DNA from: Tenuifilum thalassicum
GTDB lineage: Bacteria; Bacteroidota; Bacteroidia; Bacteroidales; Tenuifilaceae
Assembly: GCF_013265555.1 (NCBI RefSeq)
Contig: NZ_CP041345.1
Coordinates: forward strand, 976,581 to 1,040,580
Direction of reading: 5' to 3'
DNA length: 64,000 nt
Part shown: positions 51,383 through 61,725 of the stretch, one piece after another
How positions within the stretch are numbered: position 1 is the stretch's first letter
How the letters are laid out: every line of letters starts with the position of its first letter
Notes under the pieces: model-generated
Told to the model about the DNA's origin: nothing
The model's database searches: none
Seen by the model: the letters and a program-made list of their open reading frames with translations, nothing else
Program-made: the position numbers and the translations under genes

Positions 51383-54370
51383 CTATTTGGTTACATTGAG
51401 AATTGATTTGAATAAATCTTTATTCTCCTTGATTTTTTGTGTATTACCAAATACGCAGTAGGCATTTTGCGAAAGAATATCGTTAACAATAGGTTTCATG
51501 CTCTTAATATCTTCAACAGTAGTTGAAAGAACTTCTTCCTTTTCTTGTTTTAGCATTTGTGGGGTTATGTTATAAAAGTATCGGCTAATAGCAATAGAGC
51601 CTCGTTGCGATGGGGTGGTTGGGTATTCCATTTTAGCCACTGTTCCAATAATATAACGAGTCATTTCATCGTCTGAAACCTCAAGGCTATCTAGGAATTC
51701 AGGGGTTTTGTCGAAGTTTTCGAGGGTTGATTTTAGATTAGGATCACGATATGATGCAAAATATACATTGCCCGATTGCGAGAATCCACAGAATCCACCG
51801 TATGCACCACCAATAACTCTGATTTGAGTTTGTAGATAATCGGTTGAGAGTATTTGGCTTAAAACTCTCATCTTGCCAGACCATTTGTAACCTAGCTTTT
51901 TAAAGTCGTATCCTTTGGTTACAAATTGTACTTTTGATGCTGCCATTAATCCTTCATTCTTAATGGTTGGAACCAAGTTCCATGTTTGCAGCTTAACTTC
52001 ATTGTTAGGCAAGGTTGAGTTTAGTATCTTAAGACCATTCTCAAAGGTTTCAAATTGCTCATCGGAGCAGGTAACTGCAGCAATCAGGTTACTTTTGTTG
52101 AATAAAAGTTTAGCTGTTTCGGCAAGTTTCTCGCTAATTTCTTGATGTTTAGAATCAAAGTTTGTAGTTAGGTCAGTAAGGAAATTGTAGTATTCCAATC
52201 CTTGAATTTGCTCATTGAATACACCAGATTTGTTGTAGTAGGAGCTTAACCTGGTAAGCGCAACTCCCATTCCATTATTTTTTATTCTTGCATCTATTCT
52301 CGATTGTTGACGAGCTAATACTGATTTAAGCCTATCGACATCATCGTATTTTGTGTTGATTAGAATTTCGGAAATCAGCTTAAATAGTGTATCACCTTTC
52401 TCAGTAAAGGCTTTGGAAGTAACTACAAACTTTGGTATAAGATTGTCGTCGGAGTAGTCTTTTTGAAATGATGAAATGCTTGTGTAAAAACCACCCGTGT
52501 TAATGTTCAATGCATTATCTAAATCGCCATAGCTATAATTCTTTGTGTTCAGCAGTCCAATTACTTGGTTTAGAAGCTGTGCGTAAGGAATGAGCTCTTG
52601 AGGGAGAACTCTTAAATCAAAATAAAGGTTGGTGTAAAGTATGTCATTTGTGAAGTCGGGGTGGTAAAGTACAGGAACATTATCAACTTTTTTCTCTTCT
52701 AAATTGTACCATTCCACATCAGGGCTAATGTCTGATAGTTTAAGCATTGGCATTTTTGCTAATGCTTCTGGTGAATCTTCCGATTTTTGAAATTCTTTTA
52801 ATGCCTTAGTCTCCTCTACAAGTTTTTCTAGTTCCTCTTTACTTAGGCTGGCCTTATAATCAGCTAGTTCCTTCTTAATCTTTTGGGTAATAACTTTTTC
52901 TAATCCGGGTTGAGGTTTTAATACTAGTAGTAAGGCGTGAGGATTATTAAGAATTTGTTCCTTGATAATTTTTTGCAGTAAACCATTCTTTATTCCATCT
53001 TTCACTGCAGCAAGTGGCTCCTCAAACTTTAGTCCCAAATAAGGATCATCGGCAAAGAACCAGCCTTTATAGTTTTGCCATAAATACATTAGACCTTTCT
53101 GAGAGGAGTTACCTTCTCTAAGTCTGAATTCAAGGCGGTTAACTATACCATCAATTGTTTCTTTATCAAATCCTTCATCGACAACTTTTTGGAGTGTCTC
53201 AGTTACAATTTTATCAAATCTATCTTTATCTTCAAGATTTGCATTTTGAACTCTTATGGTTAGTACATTTTGCTTGTAATCGTTAACCCATGCATTCACA
53301 TCTTTTCCTATTCCTGCCTCTTGAAGGGCTAGACGTAAGGGAGCAGTTTCATTGTTAACTAACGCATCGGTGATTATATCTAAAGCTAAGCCAAGTTCCA
53401 TATCTGTGCTTTCGCCTATTACATAGCTCATGCTCAGGTAGGTTTTATCTTTAAGGCTCGACCCTTCAGGAACTGGATATGGTTTTTCGGCATACTTTTT
53501 AGCCTCAAATGGCTTTTGTAATGGTATCTCAATCTTTTCGTCTAGCCTATCATATTTCGATAAGTACTCTTTATCGATGAATTCAAGTTCTTTATCTAGG
53601 TCAGCATTTCCGTATAGTAGGATATAGCTGTTTGATGGGTGATAAAACTTATTGTGAAAGGCAACAAAGTATTCTTGTGTTAAGCCTGGAATTGCGGTAG
53701 GATAACCTCCCGATTCTACACCATACGTGTTGTCCGGGAATAATATTTTGTTTATCTGGTAGCCTAATTCACGTGTTGGACTTGAATAGGCACCTTTCAT
53801 CTCGTTGTAAACTACACCATTGTACCGGAGTTCTCCGTTAATGCTATCCAATTCGTAGTGCCATCCTTCCTGCTTTAAAATTCTGGGATCTTCTTTAAGA
53901 AGTGGATTGAAAACGGCATCAAGATATACGTGCATAAGGTTGAAGTAGTCCTTATTATTCATGCTGGCAACAGGGTAGGTGGTTATGTCTGCTCCAGTCA
54001 TTGCATTAAGGAAGGTATTTAACGAACCCTTGCGAAGAACATCGAATGGACTTTTTACAGGGAAATTTTTTGAGCCATTTAATACAGAGTGCTCCATGAT
54101 GTGAGGCGTACCAAAATCATTCTCTGGAACAGTCTTAAATGCAATGTTAAAGAGTTTGTTGTTGTCGTCGGCTGCAATCTTAAAAAGATGTGCCCCGCTC
54201 TTTTCGTGAATAAAGTAAAGGCAGTCTGCGTTAACTTCCTTTACGAATTCTTTTTTAACTAGCTTAAAACCATGGTAAACTTTACCAACTTCGTAGCTGG
54301 GTTTTAATTTACATGCCCAAAGCGTGGCTAGGGCAGCCAAGAACAGAATTGAAAAGATTCTTTTTTTCAT
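51383..54370 (-). CDS. M16 family metallopeptidase lipoprotein (PreP-like)
   Basis: 995 residues, the long single-chain M16C layout. The signal peptide ends in ATLWAC (Cys20), a lipobox, so it is membrane-anchored. The inverted zinc motif is HIMEHSVLNGSKNFPVKSPF, quoted here as HIMEH, with the downstream Glu in NGVVYNEMKGAYSS. Family members (presequence protease, pitrilysin) degrade peptides in a closed chamber. A periplasmic peptide-degrading role is likely. It stands alone between two terminators. Confidence 0.9.
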   Translation of the reverse strand: MKKRIFSILFLAALATLWACKLKPSYEVGKVYHGFKLVKKEFVKEVNADCLYFIHEKSGAHLFKIAADDNNKLFNIAFKTVPENDFGTPHIMEHSVLNGSKNFPVKSPFDVLRKGSLNTFLNAMTGADITTYPVASMNNKDYFNLMHVYLDAVFNPLLKEDPRILKQEGWHYELDSINGELRYNGVVYNEMKGAYSSPTRELGYQINKILFPDNTYGVESGGYPTAIPGLTQEYFVAFHNKFYHPSNSYILLYGNADLDKELEFIDKEYLSKYDRLDEKIEIPLQKPFEAKKYAEKPYPVPEGSSLKDKTYLSMSYVIGESTDMELGLALDIITDALVNNETAPLRLALQEAGIGKDVNAWVNDYKQNVLTIRVQNANLEDKDRFDKIVTETLQKVVDEGFDKETIDGIVNRLEFRLREGNSSQKGLMYLWQNYKGWFFADDPYLGLKFEEPLAAVKDGIKNGLLQKIIKEQILNNPHALLLVLKPQPGLEKVITQKIKKELADYKASLSKEELEKLVEETKALKEFQKSEDSPEALAKMPMLKLSDISPDVEWYNLEEKKVDNVPVLYHPDFTNDILYTNLYFDLRVLPQELIPYAQLLNQVIGLLNTKNYSYGDLDNALNINTGGFYTSISSFQKDYSDDNLIPKFVVTSKAFTEKGDTLFKLISEILINTKYDDVDRLKSVLARQQSRIDARIKNNGMGVALTRLSSYYNKSGVFNEQIQGLEYYNFLTDLTTNFDSKHQEISEKLAETAKLLFNKSNLIAAVTCSDEQFETFENGLKILNSTLPNNEVKLQTWNLVPTIKNEGLMAASKVQFVTKGYDFKKLGYKWSGKMRVLSQILSTDYLQTQIRVIGGAYGGFCGFSQSGNVYFASYRDPNLKSTLENFDKTPEFLDSLEVSDDEMTRYIIGTVAKMEYPTTPSQRGSIAISRYFYNITPQMLKQEKEEVLSTTVEDIKSMKPIVNDILSQNAYCVFGNTQKIKENKDLFKSILNVTK

Positions 54371-54535
54371 TTTGTTATAGATTATGATTAATGTTTAAAT
54401 AATTTGATATGCCAAATTACAAGAAGTTTAAATTTACACAAATGGTTTGTGTAAAGTATATTGTTAAAAATTGAAATAATAGTAGATTAGTGCGATTCAC
54501 ATGTAAGTAAAAGCTAATGAATCAGGGAAAAAAAA

Positions 54536-54560
54536 ATCCAGGTCAAATGCTGACCTGGAT
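54536..54560 (-). terminator. Terminator of the caspase-like gene
   Basis: ATCCAGGTCA (54536-54545) is the exact inverse of TGACCTGGAT (54551-54560) with a 5-nt loop. On the minus strand it is followed by a long T tract (complement of 54527-54535). Confidence 0.9.
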
Positions 54561-54583
54561 AAATCGCAATAGAAGAAAAATTA

Positions 54584-55429
54584 TTATAAATCGAAGTTTC
54601 CGCTATAGTAATCTGCGTATGATGGTGCTACAGTTAGACCTTTATTGTATGCCCAGTTGTACATCTGATTAACAGCGTATTGGCAATCGGGCTCTAGATA
54701 TTTATAACCTATGTTATCAAATCCATACATCATATAGTATGTAAATACACCATTGTTCATGTATGGGTCACCATCGTATGAGTAGGTGTTTGAGCTTGAT
54801 GCAACAGCTATTACTCGTCCACTTTTTGCTAAAGCCGATTTCATTGCACCAATTTGGCAAGCGTCAAAGCAGAACATCATTTTGTTACTTGTAGAATTAT
54901 AGAACTTTGTTCTGAACCACGAGCTACTTATGTAGTATAGGTCAGCTGATATTATGTTACCATTGCTTCCATGTCCCGAATAGCAGAATGCAATCTCATT
55001 ACCGTAAGTAGAAACGCTAGCAAGCCAGTTAACATAGAGTTCTATATTTTCTTTTGTCGCATTTCCGTTTAAAAGATAGTAAACTGTGTAACCCTCTGCT
55101 CGTAGTCGATAATACCAGTCAATAGCATCATCGTCGCAATACTGAAGGTCTGATGACGAGCCGTAATAGTCTGATATTCCTATTACTATGGCATATTTGC
55201 GGCCTTTAGGTGCGTTTTCATCGAGCTTAACTGGCTTTGTGTCCTTGTCGGTAATTGTAAACTGCTCTATCACACTTTGTGGCCTAGTGTCAAGTGTTGC
55301 AAAATCGGGACGTACAGTCCATTGTGGTTCTTCTGGCTTTTGTACAAGTTGATCATCATCTTTTGAACAGCTTGCCATAAAAGCAATAAACAATGCCATA
55401 ATGGCAAATCTCAAGAAATTTTTTCTCAT
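54584..55429 (-). CDS. Caspase-family (C14-like) lipoprotein
   Basis: 281 residues. A lipobox MASC (Cys21) is followed by SKDDD, a surface-export-like acidic tail. The caspase-like domain starts KYAIVIGISDYYGSSSDLQYCDDDA. The catalytic His is in FCYSGHGSNG (near residue 153) and Cys in FCFDACQIG (near residue 191). The fold and motifs fit metacaspase/C11-C14 peptidases. No partner gene is next to it. A secreted lipoprotein caspase homologue is unusual; its target is unknown. Confidence 0.83.
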   Translation of the reverse strand: MRKNFLRFAIMALFIAFMASCSKDDDQLVQKPEEPQWTVRPDFATLDTRPQSVIEQFTITDKDTKPVKLDENAPKGRKYAIVIGISDYYGSSSDLQYCDDDAIDWYYRLRAEGYTVYYLLNGNATKENIELYVNWLASVSTYGNEIAFCYSGHGSNGNIISADLYYISSSWFRTKFYNSTSNKMMFCFDACQIGAMKSALAKSGRVIAVASSSNTYSYDGDPYMNNGVFTYYMMYGFDNIGYKYLEPDCQYAVNQMYNWAYNKGLTVAPSYADYYSGNFDL

Positions 55430-55655
55430 AGGTCTTTGGTTTTTGATTGAAAAAAATTAACAGTTAAACACATGTAAAAATACACCGTGTTTAATCATGT
55501 GTCAATAAAAATAGACAAACGACAAGTATCGCATCATATAATGCATATCTTTGTCTACGAAATAAAATAATTGTTCAAGAAGGAATTAAATATTCAATAA
55601 GAAGTGAGGATTATTTTTTGATATTTGGTTTAGATGATTCCAAATGGAGCATAAA

Positions 55656-56972
55656 CTATTCTTTAAACCTGCTGCTTACCCCTTTAACACCTACAAGTCG
55701 CCAGTACCTTACCCCTGGTGATTTGTAGTAAACATAGGTAGTGTAACTGTTTTCTGTATCAAAAAAACTCGATTCAATTCTGTTAAAGTCAAGGTTTTCT
55801 GGGTCTCTTGAAACAAAAACATACTTGTAGTTATAGAAGCCTTGTTTGAGTAGCAGTTTTGCCTCGTAACTCTGATTCTGAGGGTTGAAGTTTAGTTTAT
55901 ATTTGGGGTTAATTTCCCAGCCTGTTAATTCACCAAAAAGGTAAATATCGCCATCAAACATCTGCTCGGTACTTAAGGTAAAATAAACCCAAGAATAATC
56001 AGCTTCAACCTTGCTATTGGTTACATCATCGCATTTGATTAGGTACTTTCCATTTATATCCTGGGTTTCAATATACCTGTAACTTTTCACAATGTAATCC
56101 GAGGCTAGTATGGTTTGGTAAACACCATCGTACTTAAGCATTCTTATAATTTTAGATGATTGGTAATGGAACGACTTCAGATTTATCTGCCTGTATTCAT
56201 TCCCTCCTTCTATGGTAGGTGTTGTAGCGTTGCTGTAAATTAAGGTATTCCCATCAACCCAAAGAGGGGTGTCAAATAATAGCTGGTTATAGCTTTGGTT
56301 GTTTTGCTGCACAAGTACTTTTATATCGTTATTAGGATCAATTCTACCAATTGCAGAGGTGTTTATGTTAAGTTCTAGCTGTTGGTGCGTTTTTTGAATA
56401 TTAGGAGATACTGGTTGCCTAATGCTCATGTTAATTTTGACAAGTGGCTCATGGATTTTAAACCTTTGTTGTAGAACTAAACCCTCATGGTTTCCTTGTT
56501 TAACTATCTTTATTATATAATTTCCAGAAATTTTAAATTTGATTTCGCTGTTAGGTAGTTCCAAAGAAAAATGTCGATATTGTATTAGTGTTCCCGAAGA
56601 GTAGGAATAATCATATATAGGATTGAATTCAAACCCTTCGGCGAATTCCATAAACGACAAACCTGTTGGTTCCCAGTTGTAGTTACAATGAATTACAGTA
56701 TATTCATACTGCTCCGAATCGGCAGAAATATCATCAAACTCTAGTGTAATTTTTTCCTCACTACCAAGCTCAATAATTGGTTGGTTAAGTTCAAAACCTG
56801 TTTTGTAGATTTTAACCGATTTAATGTTATCGGAAGTGATATTTGTTAAACTTTTATCTTTTTTAAAAACAATTTTCCGATTTAAATTGTTATTGCCATA
56901 ACAATAGATTTGAGCTATAATCAACAATATAGATATAGAAATATGTAAATATCTGAAATGTTTGATATACAT
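55656..56972 (-). CDS. T9SS plug protein (DUF5103 family)
   Basis: 438 residues from ATG 56972 (MYIKHFRYLHISISILLI, a signal peptide). An ATG at 57002 overlaps the promoter box at 57007-57000 and is rejected. The domain is recognisable by IHCNYNWEPTGLSFMEFAEGF, shown in part as CNYNWEPTGLSFMEFAEG, then YSSGTLIQYRHFSLELPN and later VYFTLSTEQMFDGDIYLFGELTGW in parts. In T9SS organisms this family includes the Plug that seals the SprA translocon when idle. Divergent from nqrA. Confidence 0.85.
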   Translation of the reverse strand: MYIKHFRYLHISISILLIIAQIYCYGNNNLNRKIVFKKDKSLTNITSDNIKSVKIYKTGFELNQPIIELGSEEKITLEFDDISADSEQYEYTVIHCNYNWEPTGLSFMEFAEGFEFNPIYDYSYSSGTLIQYRHFSLELPNSEIKFKISGNYIIKIVKQGNHEGLVLQQRFKIHEPLVKINMSIRQPVSPNIQKTHQQLELNINTSAIGRIDPNNDIKVLVQQNNQSYNQLLFDTPLWVDGNTLIYSNATTPTIEGGNEYRQINLKSFHYQSSKIIRMLKYDGVYQTILASDYIVKSYRYIETQDINGKYLIKCDDVTNSKVEADYSWVYFTLSTEQMFDGDIYLFGELTGWEINPKYKLNFNPQNQSYEAKLLLKQGFYNYKYVFVSRDPENLDFNRIESSFFDTENSYTTYVYYKSPGVRYWRLVGVKGVSSRFKE

Positions 56973-56999
56973 CAATTGATTATTTATTTGGTTTACAAC

Positions 57000-57007
57000 C
57001 AAAGATA
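57000..57007 (-). promoter_or_regulatory. Promoter -7 box of the plug gene
   Basis: TATCTTTG on the minus strand (complement CAAAGATA), a perfect TAnnTTTG box, 27 bp before the ATG at 56972. Confidence 0.5.
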
Positions 57008-57050
57008 CTAAATTTGTGCGTTTTATTTAGTATCCCATTTAGTAAATTAT

Positions 57051-57058
57051 TAATTTTG
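57051..57058 (+). promoter_or_regulatory. Promoter -7 box of the nqr operon
   Basis: TAATTTTG matches TAnnTTTG and lies 25 bp before the nqrA ATG. It is back to back with the plug-gene promoter 43 bp away. Confidence 0.5.
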
Positions 57059-57083
57059 TTAAAGATAACCTAAAAGTAGAATA

Positions 57084-58442
57084 ATGTCAAAGGTGATTAA
57101 AATCAAACGAGGATTGAACATCCCCTTAAAGGGTTCAGCCGAGAAGGTGTTAGTCCGGCTCGATAAGGCTGAATATTATGGGGTTAAGCCAATCGATTTT
57201 CCTGGGCTTGTTCCTAAACTCGACGTAAAAGTTGGAGATAGGGTTAAAGCAGGCTCTCCATTATTTCACGACAAATACAATCCCGAAATCGTTTTTACTT
57301 CGCCTATCAATGGCGAGGTTGTTGAGGTGCGTCGTGGCGAGCGAAGAACGATACTAGAGGTTGTAGTTAAAACCGAAAATGGGGAAACCGAGTATGAGGA
57401 GTTTGGTGCTGCGTCGCCCGATTCTTTAAGTCGCGACGATGTGGTTGAAAAGTTACTAAAGTCTGGCTTATGGCCTTACATTAAACAAAGACCCTATGGT
57501 ATTGTCGCTAACCCAAACGACAATCCAAAAGCCATTTTTATTTCTTGTTTCGATACTTCGCCTTTGGCGCCAGACCTTGACTTTGCTGTTCAAGGCGAAG
57601 AGGAAGCATTTCAGGTTGGTATCGATGCTTTGCGAAAGCTAACCACTGGAGCAATTCATTTGGGGTTAAATGCCGATTACCCCCCAGCTAATGCCTTTTT
57701 AAAGGCTAAAGGTGTTGAACACCACTATTTTACAGGTCCACACCCTGCAGGTAATGTGGGCATTCAAATTCATCATATCGATCCAATTGCTAAGGGTGAA
57801 GTGGTTTGGACCATAAATCCGCTTGACGTTATTATTATCGGTCGCCTTTTCCTTAAAGGTATATATGACGCAACTAAGGTTATAGCACTTGCAGGTTCTG
57901 AGGTTATTAAACCAAGGTACTATAAGCTCATTTCTGGTGCAAATATCGATTCGGTTGTTAAAGATAATATCAACACCGATACCGATGTGCGTATTATTAG
58001 TGGGAATGTACTAACTGGTACTCGTGTTGATAAGAATGGGTTTGTAGGATTCTACGACAATATGATATCAGTTATACCTGAAGGAAACAAATACGAGTTC
58101 ATGGGCTGGATTGCTCCAGGTGTGAATAAGCATAGCGCTTCGCGTACATTCCTTTCTAAACTTATTCCTGGGAAAAAGTTCAGGCTCAATACAAACATGC
58201 ATGGTGGTCATCGTGCCTATGTGTTAACAGGTCAGTACGAAAAAGTACTACCAATGGATATCTATCCTGTTCATCTAATTAAGGCAATTCTTGCCAATGA
58301 TATCGATAAGATGGAACAACTAGGTATTTATGAGGTTGTTGAGGAAGATATGGCCCTATGCGAGTATGTTTGTGCTTCAAAAACCGAGGTACAAGCCATT
58401 TTGCGCAATGGTATTAATACGATGATTAAGGAGTTAAGTTAA
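57084..58442 (+). CDS. nqrA: Na+-translocating NADH:quinone reductase subunit A
   Basis: 452 residues, the soluble NqrA subunit. It starts KVIKIKRGLNIPLKGSAEK, a family signature, and contains GDRVKAGSPLFHDK, an RnfC-like barrel-sandwich fold, and HYFTGPHPAGNVGIQIHHIDPI. NqrA takes part in ubiquinone or menaquinone reduction in the Na+-NQR complex. It is the first gene of an intact nqrABCDEF operon. Confidence 0.96.
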   Translation: MSKVIKIKRGLNIPLKGSAEKVLVRLDKAEYYGVKPIDFPGLVPKLDVKVGDRVKAGSPLFHDKYNPEIVFTSPINGEVVEVRRGERRTILEVVVKTENGETEYEEFGAASPDSLSRDDVVEKLLKSGLWPYIKQRPYGIVANPNDNPKAIFISCFDTSPLAPDLDFAVQGEEEAFQVGIDALRKLTTGAIHLGLNADYPPANAFLKAKGVEHHYFTGPHPAGNVGIQIHHIDPIAKGEVVWTINPLDVIIIGRLFLKGIYDATKVIALAGSEVIKPRYYKLISGANIDSVVKDNINTDTDVRIISGNVLTGTRVDKNGFVGFYDNMISVIPEGNKYEFMGWIAPGVNKHSASRTFLSKLIPGKKFRLNTNMHGGHRAYVLTGQYEKVLPMDIYPVHLIKAILANDIDKMEQLGIYEVVEEDMALCEYVCASKTEVQAILRNGINTMIKELS

Positions 58443-58458
58443 TTTTAATATACTACTA

Positions 58459-59625
58459 ATGAAGGCATTACGTAACTATATCGATAAGATTAAACCAAAC
58501 TTTCAGAAAGGGGGTAGGTTCGAAATGTTCGAGTCAACTTTCGAGGCCTTTGAAACCTTTCTGTTTGTGCCCAATACTGTAACTACAAAGGGTAGCCATA
58601 TTCGCGATTCAATAGACCTTAAGCGAACCATGATATTTGTGGTTATTGCTCTTTTGCCTACCATGCTTTTTGGCATGTGGAATGTGGGTTACCAACATTC
58701 ATTATCAATAGGAGAAACTTGGAGCTTATGGGAAACATTTTGGTACGGTTTTCTTAAGGTTTTACCCCTTATAGTTGTAAGCTATGGGGTTGGGCTTTCC
58801 ATTGAGTTTGCATTTGCCCAATCGCGTGGTCATGAGGTAAACGAGGGCTTTCTTGTTTCAGGGTTACTTATACCTCTTATTGTGCCAGTTGATGTTCCTC
58901 TTTGGATGCTTGCCATAGCTGTGGCTTTTGCTGTAATTATAGGCAAGGAGGTTTTTGGAGGAACAGGGTACAATGTTTTTAACCCTGCTCTTCTGGCAAG
59001 AGCATTTCTATTTTTTGCTTATCCTTCGCATATGTCGGGCGATAAGGTTTGGATTGCTGATTTAGCAAATGGACAAGGCATAGTAGATGGTTTTTCAGGT
59101 GCAACACCTCTTGCTAATGCAGCTGCATATCAAATGGACAAACTACCATCAGCATACGATATGTTCATGGGATTTATTCCAGGTTCGGTAGGAGAAACTT
59201 CTACATTAGCTATTCTTATTGGCGCAGCATTCTTGATTATTACAGGAATAGGTAGCTGGAAGATAATGGTATCGGTTTTTGGAGGTGGTTTGGCAGCAGG
59301 GCTGCTATTTAACACCTTTGCTGTTAATCCTTATATGGAAATTCCAGCATGGCAGCATCTAATTATGGGAGGTTTTGCTTTTGGTGCAGTTTTTATGGCT
59401 ACCGACCCAGTTACCGCATCTCATACCGAAAAGGGTAAATGGATTTACGGATTCCTTGTGGGCTTTTTAGCGTTATTGGTTCGTGTGCTAAACCCAGCGT
59501 ACCCCGAAGGAATGATGTTAGCCATTCTACTTATGAATGCCTTTGCCCCACTAATCGATTACTACGTGGTAGAGGCAAATATCAGACGAAGAATGAAGAG
59601 AGCCCAAAAGGTTGCAAAATCATAA
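58459..59625 (+). CDS. nqrB: Na+-NQR subunit B
   Basis: 388 residues with about nine to ten membrane helices. It opens MKALRNYIDKIKPNFQKGG. The covalent FMN threonine lies in the DGFSGATPLANAA motif (near residue 217), and GKEVFGGTGYNVFNPALLARAFLFFAYP, quoted in part as GGTGYNVFNPALLARAF, is characteristic. NqrB carries part of the Na+ pathway and a riboflavin site. It follows nqrA by 16 bp. Confidence 0.96.
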   Translation: MKALRNYIDKIKPNFQKGGRFEMFESTFEAFETFLFVPNTVTTKGSHIRDSIDLKRTMIFVVIALLPTMLFGMWNVGYQHSLSIGETWSLWETFWYGFLKVLPLIVVSYGVGLSIEFAFAQSRGHEVNEGFLVSGLLIPLIVPVDVPLWMLAIAVAFAVIIGKEVFGGTGYNVFNPALLARAFLFFAYPSHMSGDKVWIADLANGQGIVDGFSGATPLANAAAYQMDKLPSAYDMFMGFIPGSVGETSTLAILIGAAFLIITGIGSWKIMVSVFGGGLAAGLLFNTFAVNPYMEIPAWQHLIMGGFAFGAVFMATDPVTASHTEKGKWIYGFLVGFLALLVRVLNPAYPEGMMLAILLMNAFAPLIDYYVVEANIRRRMKRAQKVAKS

Positions 59626-59637
59626 ACCATTCAAACT

Positions 59638-60402
59638 ATGAGTTTACTTAATAAGATAAAAAGCATGGACCGCAACAGCAATTTGTATACATTTCTTTAT
59701 GCGTCGGGAATGGTTATAGTGGTTGCCATGCTCTTGGCAATTGCGTCCACAGCGCTTAAGCCTGCACAGAATAAAAATATTGAGACTGAGAAGAAAATCG
59801 ACATATTGCGTTCAATTGGAAAAACCGACGGAATTGACGAGGCAAAAAATAAGCATAAGTTTGTTGCTGAAGCATTCCAAAAGTATATCCCTGAACAGCT
59901 AGTTGTCAATATTAATGGCGATACCATTAAAGGACTTGAAGCCTTTAATATCGATATGAAAGTTGAGCTTTCTAAGCCTCTTGAACAGAGAAATTTACCA
60001 CTCTACGTAGCTAAGCTCGACGATGGAAGCATTAAATATATAATTCCGCTTCGCGGACGTGGACTATGGGGGCCCATTTGGGGGTACCTTGCATTAAATA
60101 GCGATTTAAAGACCATTTATGGTGCTACATTTGCACATCAGGGTGAAACACCTGGTCTTGGAGCCGAGATAGCTACACCTGAATTTCAAAAGCAATTCAG
60201 GGGTAAAACAATCTTTGAAGGCGATAGCATTCTTACTTTTACATCGGTTAAGGTAGTTAAAGGTGGAGCGTCACCCGACGACACACATGGAGTTGATGCC
60301 ATTTCTGGTGGAACTATTACCAGTAAAGGGCTCGAGAAAATGCTCTCAGATTGCCTTGAACCATACCAAAACTATTTTGAGAAAATACATAAATCATTAT
60401 AA
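59638..60402 (+). CDS. nqrC: Na+-NQR subunit C
   Basis: 254 residues: one N-terminal transmembrane helix, then a periplasmic FMN-binding domain. The FMN-threonine motif is GVDAISGGTITSKGL (near residue 226, SGGTIT in place of the common SGATLT). IYGATFAHQGETPGLGAEI is a strong family match. It carries the second covalently bound FMN of the complex. It lies 12 bp after nqrB. Confidence 0.95.
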   Translation: MSLLNKIKSMDRNSNLYTFLYASGMVIVVAMLLAIASTALKPAQNKNIETEKKIDILRSIGKTDGIDEAKNKHKFVAEAFQKYIPEQLVVNINGDTIKGLEAFNIDMKVELSKPLEQRNLPLYVAKLDDGSIKYIIPLRGRGLWGPIWGYLALNSDLKTIYGATFAHQGETPGLGAEIATPEFQKQFRGKTIFEGDSILTFTSVKVVKGGASPDDTHGVDAISGGTITSKGLEKMLSDCLEPYQNYFEKIHKSL

Positions 60403-60405
60403 GCC

Positions 60406-61065
60406 ATGAGTGAAATTAAGGAAAAAGAACCCTTGTTTTCGGCTAAAAACCTGAAACTGCTTACTGAGCCAATAGATTCAAAAAATCCTGTAACCGTATT
60501 GGTGTTGGGGATTTGCTCGGCATTGGCAGTCACGGTTAAGTTGAAACCTGCGATTGTTATGGCTATATCAGTTATAGTTGTAACTGCATTCTCAAATCTA
60601 ATCATATCGTTAATTCGCAAATCAATTCCTAATCGTATTCGAATTATTGTTCAGCTAGTTGTAATTGCATCCCTTGTTATTCTTGTTGACCAAATACTCA
60701 AGGCCTATGTATATGATGTGAGCAAGCAACTATCGGTGTTTGTAGGATTGATTATAACCAACTGTATAATCATGGGTCGGCTTGAGGCTTTTGCACTTGG
60801 CAATAAACCATGGCCATCATTTCTCGATGGTATTGGAAATGGTTTAGGCTATGGCCTTATTTTGGTAATTGTGGCATTTTTCCGTGAGCTTTTAGGCTCT
60901 GGAACCATTTTAGGATTACGTGTTATTCCTTTAGAGTGGTACGTTAAGAATGGTGGCTTTTACGAGAACAATGGTATGATGATTCTCCCACCCATGGCAC
61001 TTATAACTGTTGGAATCATAATTTGGATACAACGTAGTAGAAACCGTAAACTCATTGAGGAGTAA
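60406..61065 (+). CDS. nqrD: Na+-NQR subunit D
   Basis: 219 residues, six predicted membrane helices. The family segment [19 protein letters not shown] and the FFRELLGSG motif are present. NqrD and NqrE together hold a membrane Fe-S centre; the Cys residues are visible (GICSALAV and ITNCIIMG). It starts 3 bp after nqrC. Confidence 0.95.
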   Translation: MSEIKEKEPLFSAKNLKLLTEPIDSKNPVTVLVLGICSALAVTVKLKPAIVMAISVIVVTAFSNLIISLIRKSIPNRIRIIVQLVVIASLVILVDQILKAYVYDVSKQLSVFVGLIITNCIIMGRLEAFALGNKPWPSFLDGIGNGLGYGLILVIVAFFRELLGSGTILGLRVIPLEWYVKNGGFYENNGMMILPPMALITVGIIIWIQRSRNRKLIEE

Positions 61066-61086
61066 ACCTAAAAATTGAATTCGACC

Positions 61087-61704
61087 ATGGAACATCTTAT
61101 AAACATATTTGTAAAATCGATATTTATCGATAACATGGTTTTCGCTTACTTCCTTGGTATGTGCTCGTACCTTGCAGTATCGAAAACAGTTAAAACATCG
61201 GTTGGGCTTGGGTTTGCAGTTATCTTTGTAATGGCAATAACAGTTCCCGTAAATTACCTAATGAACAAGTATCTACTTCTTCCTGGTGCTCTAAAGTGGC
61301 TGGATCCAGAGTTTGCTTCGCTTGACCTTAGCTTTCTTTCTTTTATCATGTTCATTGCAGTTATCGCATCGATGGTGCAGCTGGTTGAGATGATAGTTGA
61401 GAAATTTTCTCCATCACTATACAGCTCTCTTGGAATTTTCCTTCCACTTATTGCTGTTAACTGTGCCATTCTTGGCGGATCACTGTTTATGCAGGAAAGG
61501 GAATATAAAACGCTTGCCGAGGCTACTGTTTTTGGTGTAGGTTCTGGCGTTGGTTGGTTCCTAGCCATTGTTAGTATAGCTGCTATTAGAGAGCGATTGA
61601 AATATTCTGATATCCCAAAACCATTACGTGGTTTAGGTATTGCTTTTATCCTTACCGGACTAATGGGTATAGCATTTATGACCTTTATGGGCATCAAGTT
61701 GTAG
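61087..61704 (+). CDS. nqrE: Na+-NQR subunit E
   Basis: 205 residues from ATG 61087 ([33 protein letters not shown] in parts). An in-frame TTG 12 bases earlier is less likely. Six helices, homologous to NqrD, with Cys in GMCSYLAV and VNCAILGG that mirror those of NqrD. Part of the membrane core for Na+ and electron transfer. Confidence 0.95.
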   Translation: MEHLINIFVKSIFIDNMVFAYFLGMCSYLAVSKTVKTSVGLGFAVIFVMAITVPVNYLMNKYLLLPGALKWLDPEFASLDLSFLSFIMFIAVIASMVQLVEMIVEKFSPSLYSSLGIFLPLIAVNCAILGGSLFMQEREYKTLAEATVFGVGSGVGWFLAIVSIAAIRERLKYSDIPKPLRGLGIAFILTGLMGIAFMTFMGIKL

Positions 61705-61725
61705 AATTTGAAAATGTATTGAACC

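Noticed and set aside
55470-55505. ACACATG...CATGTGT inverted repeat upstream of the caspase-like gene as an operator
   Set aside because: The arms are only 7 bp, with no promoter overlap I can define.
55546-55553. TATCTTTG box on the plus strand between the caspase-like and plug genes
   Set aside because: It faces no plus-strand gene and lacks an upstream TTG; likely chance.
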